Source: Nitrospirae bacterium GWC2_42_7
GTDB lineage: Bacteria > Nitrospirota > Thermodesulfovibrionia > Thermodesulfovibrionales > UBA6898
Direction of reading: 5' to 3'
DNA: 6,173 bases
Assembly: GCA_001803645.1 (NCBI GenBank)
Contig: MHDW01000087.1
Location: forward strand, 1-6,173
This document shows positions 1 to 4,742 of this stretch, piece by piece (position 1 is the stretch's first letter; each line of letters begins with the position of its first letter). Position numbers and translations under genes: made by a program. Under the pieces are notes generated by a model. That model was not told the DNA's origin and did not search any database. It saw nothing but the letters and a program-made list of their open reading frames with translations.

Positions 1-20
1 ATCCTGAGCGGCCTATCCAT
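1..20 (-). CDS. Probable response regulator, N-terminal codons only (cut by window edge)
   Basis: An ATG at 20-18 lies inside the last codons of the histidine kinase and opens a different frame reading M-D-R-P-L-R and then a codon starting AT. Its start overlaps the kinase stop by 8 nt (ATGGATAG). A good ribosome binding site, GGAG followed by AAGGAA, sits directly upstream, with GGAG 6 nt from the ATG. The pattern M-x-(R/K)-P-x-(R/K)-I is a common beginning for receiver domains, just ahead of the first beta strand and the acidic pocket. Kinases of this type are usually followed by their cognate regulator, often of the NtrC class. What is seen is the overlap, the ribosome binding site and six codons; the identity is inference. 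The gene runs out of the window on the left, so no domain can be verified. Confidence 0.5.
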
Positions 21-1752
21 TTCCTTCTCCCATGGGAAGCCTGATTCTGAAGGTGCTCCCATTTCCTTTTCCACTCTCTGCAATGATCTCGCCTCCATGG
101 TTCTGGACTATACCGTAACTTATAGCAAGTCCCAGGCCAGTGCCCTCGCCCACTGCCTTTGTTGTAAAGAACGGATAGAATATCTTGTCCTTGATCCCGT
201 CCTCAATTCCAATACCGTTATCCGAGATGCATATCTCTGCCCTGTTGTTGCTTATAGTAGAGGTCCTGATTATTATTTTTCCTGATGATTCTATGGACTG
301 GATCGCATTAAGCAGCATATTGCTCAGCACTTGGCTCATCTGGAGGGGATCAGTAAAGATATCATGAAGTCCGGGATCAGATTCCCTGAGAATTTCTATA
401 TTTTTTGAGTTAGCTTGATGCATGACAGTCTTAACAGCTCCGTCAACAAGGGAATCCAGATCTGTCAGTTCTTTCTTCGGGGGCGATTGCCGGGAATAAA
501 CAAGCAGGTCCTTAATTATGCTTGCGCACCTGCCCGAATCCTTGATGATCGATTCAAGGTCTTCCCGCGCGGCAGTGTCTTCAGTATTTTTAAGCCTGAG
601 CTTGGCAATGCCGATCACATTGCCGATGGGGTTATTTATCTCATGAGCAATGCCTGCGGCAAACTTGCCAATGGCCGCAAGCCGTTCGGACTGGTAAAGC
701 CTTTCCTCTATGCTCCGCATTTTTTCGAGATTCGCAGCCATCCTGTTAAACCCCTCCGAAAGCTCGCCTATCTCGTCCTTTGATACAACCTCGATCCTGT
801 GGCCGAACTCGCCATTTCCGATTTTTTCAGCGCCCTCGCGCAGTTTCACCACAGGCCGCATCACCCTGTTCAGGACAAGAAACAGAACAAAAACCGACCC
901 GGCGGATATGGTAAGCAGGAGCAACAAAAGGGTCAGATGCGTCTTCGCAATAATACCCGGCAGCCTGTCTTCCTGAATGATCATAATGGTGCTGATAGCG
1001 GCATTGCTCATATCAGTGAGAGGAAACTTAATGAGCAGTTTGCCGGACAGGTCTTTTTCTGAAAGGGGCTTGCTATCCGTCTGCGCGATTGGCCCTTGGG
1101 TCTTCATTGTGGAAGAGATGACACTGCCTGCAGAATCGAGAATAACAAGATCGGTGTTGCTAAGCTGCTTTATCTTCGAAAGCAGGCTATCATCCAGGAG
1201 TATGCCGGACGTGATTGTACCGATTATCTGGTTCTCATTGTAAAAGATGGGCGCAGATGCCTTAATAATGAATCCCTGCTTCGTGAGCACTATGCCGGAC
1301 ATCACTTTGCCCTGAAGTGCGCTTTTGATGAGCGGATCATGTACCCGGTCATCATTATACCTGTCAGGCGCTTCAGCAACAGCAACGACCCGGCCTCGAA
1401 TATCGCCGATCTCTATGGTGCTGACATCAAACGACTTGAACAAGCGGGTTATAGCCCTCAAGGGGTGCTCGCGTTCTCCGGAAAGCTCGGTGTGATAAAA
1501 GAGGCTGTCTTTTATCTCCCTGTCATTGCTGAAGAGCTTTGTGTAATTCGTGACCTTACTCTGGTAGTCGTCAAAGAGTTTCGTGACAAGATTCTTTACG
1601 CTCTCCAGATGATTCTGTTGTTGTTTGAGAAGGGCGTTTCTGACAACATAAGAGACGACAGGAAGGATTGTGACAGTAACGAGAAGAATAGTGATAACAA
1701 TGATCGAGATGATCTTATATCTGATCGAAAGTTTATTCCATAGGTCCTTCAT
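13..1752 (-). CDS. Membrane sensor histidine kinase with periplasmic Cache-like domain and HAMP
   Basis: This is a 579-residue inner-membrane sensor kinase that autophosphorylates on histidine and should pass phosphate to a response regulator. Order of parts: a short cytoplasmic N terminus; a first membrane helix at about 12-37; a periplasmic sensor region of about 230 residues (40-270) that looks Cache-like; a second membrane helix at about 272-296; HAMP at about 296-347; a HisKA dimerisation domain with the phospho-acceptor His370 in GIAHEINNPIGN; and an HATPase domain. The ATPase domain has the N box (NMLLNAIQ, 478-485), G1 (DNGIGI, 511-516), F box (FYPFFTTK, 525-532) and G2 (GEGTGLGLAIS, 535-545). 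All catalytic motifs are intact. The start is supported by AAAGGA 4 nt upstream, and the preceding binding-protein gene ends only 8 nt away. The HEINNP/GTGLGL style resembles NtrB/ZraS/AtoS-like kinases that work with sigma-54 regulators. The kinase class is certain; the signal is unknown. The adjacent binding protein is a plausible ligand-presenting partner. Confidence 0.95.
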   Translation of the reverse strand: MKDLWNKLSIRYKIISIIVITILLVTVTILPVVSYVVRNALLKQQQNHLESVKNLVTKLFDDYQSKVTNYTKLFSNDREIKDSLFYHTELSGEREHPLRAITRLFKSFDVSTIEIGDIRGRVVAVAEAPDRYNDDRVHDPLIKSALQGKVMSGIVLTKQGFIIKASAPIFYNENQIIGTITSGILLDDSLLSKIKQLSNTDLVILDSAGSVISSTMKTQGPIAQTDSKPLSEKDLSGKLLIKFPLTDMSNAAISTIMIIQEDRLPGIIAKTHLTLLLLLLTISAGSVFVLFLVLNRVMRPVVKLREGAEKIGNGEFGHRIEVVSKDEIGELSEGFNRMAANLEKMRSIEERLYQSERLAAIGKFAAGIAHEINNPIGNVIGIAKLRLKNTEDTAAREDLESIIKDSGRCASIIKDLLVYSRQSPPKKELTDLDSLVDGAVKTVMHQANSKNIEILRESDPGLHDIFTDPLQMSQVLSNMLLNAIQSIESSGKIIIRTSTISNNRAEICISDNGIGIEDGIKDKIFYPFFTTKAVGEGTGLGLAISYGIVQNHGGEIIAESGKGNGSTFRIRLPMGEGNG

Positions 1753-1756
1753 TAGG

Positions 1757-1762
1757 TCCTTT
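1757..1762 (-). promoter_or_regulatory. Ribosome binding site of the histidine kinase, in a short tandem duplication
   Basis: AAAGGA lies 4 nt before the kinase ATG at 1752 and overlaps the stop codon of the binding protein, so translation of the two is probably coupled. The 12 nt from AAGGACCTA through the ATG are followed at once by a near copy (AAGGACCTATGG, 10 of 12 matching), so the site looks locally duplicated. Confidence 0.7.
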
Positions 1763-2564
1763 ATTTCGCCTTGCCAAAGTTCCTGCCAATGATTGACTGC
1801 CCTTCAGCGCTCAGGACAAAATCCATGAATTTTTTAGTCAACCCTTCAGGCTGACCTTTTGTAATGATATAAAGGTCGCCTTTCAGGAGATACAATCCTT
1901 TTTCGGTATTTTCAGGAGTGGCAGCGATCTTGTCAATGCTCACTATTTTCACTTTTGCCTCTTGTGCGAAGACCCTTGGAGCAATGCCTATGGCGCCAGG
2001 GAACTTCTCCACATATTCGACAACCTCTTTATCTGTTTTTACGACGATCGCTTTCTGCGCTACCGGCCCTTTTATGCTGAGCACTTCCCGTACAGGTTCC
2101 GCCATGTCCCTGCAATGGTCTCTGAATACAAGGGCAATCGGTTTGTCCTGTCCGCCGGCCTGCTTCCAGTTGGTTATCTTGCCGTTATGGATATCCGATA
2201 CCTGTTTCAGAGTAAGGTTATTCAGAGGATTCCCGGGATGCAGCATGACCGCCTTGATATCAACCGCAACCTTATGCTGAATCAGATTAAGTTTCTTAGC
2301 CTTCTCAGGCGGCAAGGGGCAGCATAATCCTCCCATCTCGCGCTCTCCTTTTACCACAACCGCAATTCCGTCAGCGCACCCGCCGCCTTTGACATAAACA
2401 TGGACACCATATTTTTTCTCAAAAGCCTTTGCCAGTTCTTCAAGTGCGCCGTGGGTGAGAATATGAGTACCCTGATAGCCAATGTCTGATGAAGAGGAAG
2501 AAATACCCATTGCAGAAAAGATGCTGACAAGGCAAGTGACTGTAATTATTAAAATTAGTCTCAT
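1761..2564 (-). CDS. PstS-like periplasmic substrate-binding protein with cysteine-containing ligand loops
   Basis: This is a 267-residue secreted protein of the PstS-like solute-binding superfamily (PBP_like_2 type). The chosen ATG at 2564 gives a compact signal peptide: M-R, a hydrophobic run, and a possible cleavage after Ala-Met-Gly at 18-20. A GTG at 2633 would add 23 polar residues ahead of the hydrophobic core; it lies 7 nt after the MFS stop, so it cannot be excluded. Neither start has a good Shine-Dalgarno. Family hallmarks in the mature part include LTLKQVSDIHNGKITNWKQAGG (split around residues 117-138) and PGAIGIAPR (about 189-197). The usual Ser/Gly/Thr-rich oxyanion loops are replaced by GGGCADG (Cys63), GGLCCP (Cys81, Cys82) and FRDHCRD (Cys151). 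No ABC permease or ATPase gene is adjacent; the neighbours are an MFS gene and a sensor kinase. A role in sensing, or binding a ligand other than phosphate, is inference; the fold assignment is firm. Confidence 0.85.
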   Translation of the reverse strand: MRLILIITVTCLVSIFSAMGISSSSSDIGYQGTHILTHGALEELAKAFEKKYGVHVYVKGGGCADGIAVVVKGEREMGGLCCPLPPEKAKKLNLIQHKVAVDIKAVMLHPGNPLNNLTLKQVSDIHNGKITNWKQAGGQDKPIALVFRDHCRDMAEPVREVLSIKGPVAQKAIVVKTDKEVVEYVEKFPGAIGIAPRVFAQEAKVKIVSIDKIAATPENTEKGLYLLKGDLYIITKGQPEGLTKKFMDFVLSAEGQSIIGRNFGKAK

Positions 2565-2570
2565 TTCATT

Positions 2571-2576
2571 ATTATA
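2571..2576 (-). promoter_or_regulatory. Candidate -10 box (TATAAT) directly ahead of the binding-protein ATG
   Basis: On the minus strand a perfect TATAAT ends 6 nt before the ATG at 2564. Transcription from it would begin at about the start codon itself, giving a leaderless or nearly leaderless mRNA, and no Shine-Dalgarno is present there. The hexamer 17 nt further upstream (ATGCAA) is a poor -35 match, and the surroundings are generally AT-rich, so chance is a real alternative. If the true start is the GTG at 2633, this box would lie inside the gene. Confidence 0.25.
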
Positions 2577-2640
2577 ATAACTGCAATAAATATTTGCATT
2601 TAATCTTTTCATTACAGGGATGATTATATTCACGTTTTCT

Positions 2641-3897
2641 TCAGTGCCGATAATGGTTATCAGCTCTCCTGACTGCTGTGATAAAAACTATAAATAATAA
2701 AGCAGATACCGCTGCGGTTATCGCGCCGAAATAGAAGGTTGCTGAAGAAGACACATTGTCCCATAACCATCCTCCGATGAGACTTGCCGGAAACATTGCA
2801 AGACCTACAACTGTATTGTAAACTCCAAAAGCAGTTGCCTTAAAATCCTGCGGTATGATCGTAGCAAGAAAGGCTTTCTGAATGCCTTCTGTAAGACCCA
2901 TAAAAAGACCATAAAGACCAAAAAGAAGCCAAATAGCTTTTGGATCATCTGCAATGGCAAAACCATAATACAGCAGAGCAAACAAGACAAATCCCAAAAG
3001 GATAACCCTCTTTTTTCCAAACCTGTCCGCAGCTATGCCAGCCGGAATGGACGAAAGGGAATATACGAGATTAAACAGGAGATAAACGATAGGAATTGTC
3101 ACAATAGGAATACCAACCTGCTGAGCTCTCAAAATCAAAAACACATCGCTTGAATTGCCGAAGGCAAATAGTCCGGCGATAATTACAAAGAACTTGAACT
3201 TCCAGTCAAAATGTTTAAGGGTTAGTTTCGGTCTGTCCGAAACTGTAGGGGTTTGATTTATCGAACCCTCAGTGGCGGGCACAATTAATTGTGCCCCTAC
3301 CTTTTTCTTTTCCGTGATAAAGAATATGATCAGGAGAACGGCAATGACGCCGGGTATCATCGAAAGCCAAAAGACCTTGCGGTAATCGTTAGAAAGTATC
3401 CCCAGGAGGAAGAAGGCCAGTGCAGGCCCTACAACAGCGCCCATAGTATCCATTGAGCGATGAAAGCCGAATGCCCGACCAAGGTATGCCTTGTCAGCTG
3501 ATTCAGCGATAATCGCATCTCTCGGAGCAGTGCGGACACCCTTGCCGAAGCGGTCTATAAACCGAGAGCCCAGCACCTGATGCCAGCCCGTTGCAATAGC
3601 AATAAAAGGCCTGCTTAGCGTAGATATTCCGTATCCTGCGGCCATGAGCCACTTTCGGTTTCCTATCCTATCTGAAAACCAGCCGGAAAAGACTTTAAGC
3701 AGGCTTGCGGTTGCTTCTGCAATACCTTCAATAAGACCTATGACCGACTTGTTGACCCCGAGGACATTTGCCAGAAAAAGAGGAACAAGAGGATAGATCA
3801 TTTCTGAACTGACATCCATAAAAAAGCTGACAAACCCGGCAATAGTTACATTTTTGCCAAAGCCGAAAAACCTTTTATTGTTAGTTCTATTTAACAT
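2641..3897 (-). CDS. Major facilitator superfamily transporter, 12 TM, substrate unknown
   Basis: This is a 418-residue inner-membrane secondary transporter of ordinary MFS length. The two halves are recognisable from paired motif-A loops: GWFSDRIGNRK at about 72-82 between helices 2 and 3, and AGIAADRFGKKR at about 286-297 in the second half. A signature stretch, DRFGKGVRTAPRD (115-127) followed by GRAFGFHRSMDTMGAVVGP (140-158), is typical of a bacterial MFS subgroup whose substrates are mostly undefined; drug-like efflux is often assumed for it. The ATG at 3897 is preceded by an in-frame TAA 6 nt upstream and by GGTGA at a spacing of 7 nt. The central cytoplasmic loop (about 195-235) contains a 19-residue stretch (200-218) encoded by a palindromic repeat element, described separately. 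The gene ends 7 to 76 nt before the binding-protein gene, depending on that gene's start, so co-transcription is likely. Class is certain, substrate is not. Confidence 0.92.
   Translation of the reverse strand: MLNRTNNKRFFGFGKNVTIAGFVSFFMDVSSEMIYPLVPLFLANVLGVNKSVIGLIEGIAEATASLLKVFSGWFSDRIGNRKWLMAAGYGISTLSRPFIAIATGWHQVLGSRFIDRFGKGVRTAPRDAIIAESADKAYLGRAFGFHRSMDTMGAVVGPALAFFLLGILSNDYRKVFWLSMIPGVIAVLLIIFFITEKKKVGAQLIVPATEGSINQTPTVSDRPKLTLKHFDWKFKFFVIIAGLFAFGNSSDVFLILRAQQVGIPIVTIPIVYLLFNLVYSLSSIPAGIAADRFGKKRVILLGFVLFALLYYGFAIADDPKAIWLLFGLYGLFMGLTEGIQKAFLATIIPQDFKATAFGVYNTVVGLAMFPASLIGGWLWDNVSSSATFYFGAITAAVSALLFIVFITAVRRADNHYRH
3245..3300. repeat. REP doublet (REPIN/BIME-like) embedded in frame in the MFS gene
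   Basis: This 56-nt symmetric element has five parts. GTAG lies at 3245-3248. A 20-nt imperfect palindrome follows at 3249-3268 (GGGTTTGATT/TATCGAACCC, with one T-G wobble and a T/T centre). The spacer TCAGTGGC is at 3269-3276, and a perfect 20-nt palindrome (GGGCACAATTAATTGTGCCC) is at 3277-3296. CTAC closes it at 3297-3300. Each half is therefore a GTAG tetranucleotide followed by a GGG...CCC hairpin, and the halves are inverted relative to each other. That is the layout known for REP sequences, which RAYT (Y1-type) transposases mobilise. On the minus strand it is read through without stops and encodes MFS residues 200-218 between the two six-helix bundles. The two stems share only their GGG/CCC ends and the GTAG, so they are related by architecture rather than identity. 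No RAYT gene is in the window. Confidence 0.75.
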
Positions 3898-3998
3898 TGG
3901 TTAGTCACCAGGGAGTCAAAACATGAGGATAGATTACAAATATCTGAGAACCTCAAACAAGGCAATCTCAATAGAAAAAGGTGATGGTCAATTCAACC
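3898..3998. other. 101-nt gap between DUF190 and MFS genes, no confident signal
   Basis: This is the largest non-coding gap in the window. It is AT-rich and has no reading frame of note. On the minus strand TTGCCT, 17 nt, then TATTTG is a poor promoter-like pair. A GGTGA ribosome-binding sequence lies at the MFS end. No stem followed by a T-run is present, so I cannot call a terminator for the upstream group. It is undecided whether the MFS group has its own promoter or continues the upstream transcript. Confidence 0.5.
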
Positions 3999-4337
3999 TC
4001 AGGTTTTTCCGCTTCGGTAAAAGCGGATGAATGCCTTTTCAATTGTTGCAAGACCTTCTTTGATCTCACTGTCAATAATTGAAAGAAAATGCTCCAGTTT
4101 TTCTTTAGTATCAACTATCTCAATGATGATAGGAAGATCTTCGGAAAGGCGTTCGATCTTAAAGGTATGGAGTCTGCTGTGAGCGCCGAAGCCCATTATT
4201 CCCCTCAGAACAGTTGCGCCTGCCAGCCCTTCTTCACGTGCTTTTATGACAATCCACTCATAAAGAAGCTTGCCATCGTGTCTGTCACTCTCTCCTATAA
4301 AAATGCGGAGCAATGAACCTTCTTCAGGGAGAATCAT
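3999..4337 (-). CDS. DUF190 family PII-like small protein, CrcB-associated
   Basis: This is a 112-residue soluble protein of the DUF190 family (about 100 residues, ferredoxin-like alpha/beta fold resembling PII signalling proteins). Family features seen are the N-terminal strand with LLRIFIGESDRHDGKLLYEWIV (around residues 9-30), the segment A-x-E-E-G-L-A-G-A-T-V-L-R-G-x-x-G-F-G at about 33-51, and LPIIIEIVDTKEKLEHFL further on. The start at 4337 is chosen over an in-frame ATG at 4385 because a near-perfect GGAGGT lies 6 nt upstream. The longer form would add 16 residues overlapping crcB that do not look like the family. Its gene starts 4 nt after the crcB stop, so the two are probably translated together. 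Known genome context often pairs DUF190 with crcB. A regulatory or accessory role in fluoride export is inferred, with no biochemical function established from the sequence. Confidence 0.88.
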   Translation of the reverse strand: MILPEEGSLLRIFIGESDRHDGKLLYEWIVIKAREEGLAGATVLRGIMGFGAHSRLHTFKIERLSEDLPIIIEIVDTKEKLEHFLSIIDSEIKEGLATIEKAFIRFYRSGKT

Positions 4338-4341
4338 ATTA

Positions 4342-4725
4342 TTACCTCCAGATAAGATATGCTGTTTTAAGCCCGATCCATACAAACAAAAGTCCCAACA
4401 ATACGTGTGCAGCGATATTTACAGAAGCAAGGAATGATTCACCATCGCGAAGAAGATTCATGGTTTCATTCCCAAAGGTCGAGAATGTGGTGAACCCGCC
4501 AAGAACTCCGACAAAGACGAATGCGCGTGATTCGTCTGTGAACAGACCTCGGGATTCAGCAAGATATGTGAGGAGGCCGATTATAAAGCAGCCCAGGATA
4601 TTAACAACTAAAGTGCCATGAGGAAAAGATGCGCTTCTGGAAGCCTGCTGAACATAACCGCTCAGGAGGTATCTGAAAATAGACCCTATGAAGCCGCCAA
4701 GACCGACTAAAAGTATTTTTTCCAT
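4342..4725 (-). CDS. crcB: Fluoride channel/exporter CrcB (FluC)
   Basis: This is a 127-residue four-helix inner-membrane protein of the usual single-domain length. It would act as an antiparallel dual-topology homodimer letting fluoride leave the cell. Motifs in order: GGFIGSIFRY at 10-19 (the family GGxxGAxxRY), HGTLVVNILGCFIIG at 36-50 with the pore-lining Asn42, and GGFTTFSTFGNE at 76-87. The last carries the TTFSTF segment whose phenylalanines and helix break form the fluoride path and the central Na+ site. All key residues are present, so it should be functional. Only one copy is visible, consistent with a homodimer rather than the paired heterodimeric type. It begins 17 nt after the ubiB-like stop, with no good Shine-Dalgarno in that AT-rich spacer, and ends inside the ribosome binding site of the DUF190 gene. 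The gap is too short to hold a fluoride riboswitch. Confidence 0.96.
   Translation of the reverse strand: MEKILLVGLGGFIGSIFRYLLSGYVQQASRSASFPHGTLVVNILGCFIIGLLTYLAESRGLFTDESRAFVFVGVLGGFTTFSTFGNETMNLLRDGESFLASVNIAAHVLLGLLFVWIGLKTAYLIWR
4344..4349 (-). promoter_or_regulatory. Ribosome binding site GGAGGT of DUF190, overlapping the crcB stop
   Basis: GGAGGT reads on the minus strand 6 nt before the ATG at 4337 and decides the DUF190 start. Its GGAGG falls in the last two sense codons of crcB (TGG AGG) and its final T is the first base of the crcB TAA. Ribosomes finishing crcB would uncover or re-use this site, so coupling is likely. Confidence 0.85.
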
Positions 4726-4742
4726 TATTTAAACAATTGCAG

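Noticed and set aside
1096..1743. 215-residue open frame on the + strand
   Set aside because: It is fully antisense to the intact histidine kinase, has no recognisable domain or suitable start context, and is explained by the codon structure of the kinase gene.
2805..3020. 71-residue minus-strand frame inside the MFS gene
   Set aside because: It is an alternative frame of the MFS coding sequence whose hydrophobicity merely reflects the membrane helices.
4009..4026. Hairpin CCGCTT/AAGCGG near the end of DUF190 as a terminator
   Set aside because: It lies inside the coding region before the stop and, on the transcribed strand, is followed by an A-run rather than a T-run.
3979..4030. Fluoride-riboswitch look-alike on the + strand (GGTGATGG, then CCGCTT...AAGCGG followed by ATGA)
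   Set aside because: The required pairings of the aptamer do not form, half of it is the 3' coding end of DUF190 on the other strand, and no gene follows on the + strand. The resemblance is by chance.
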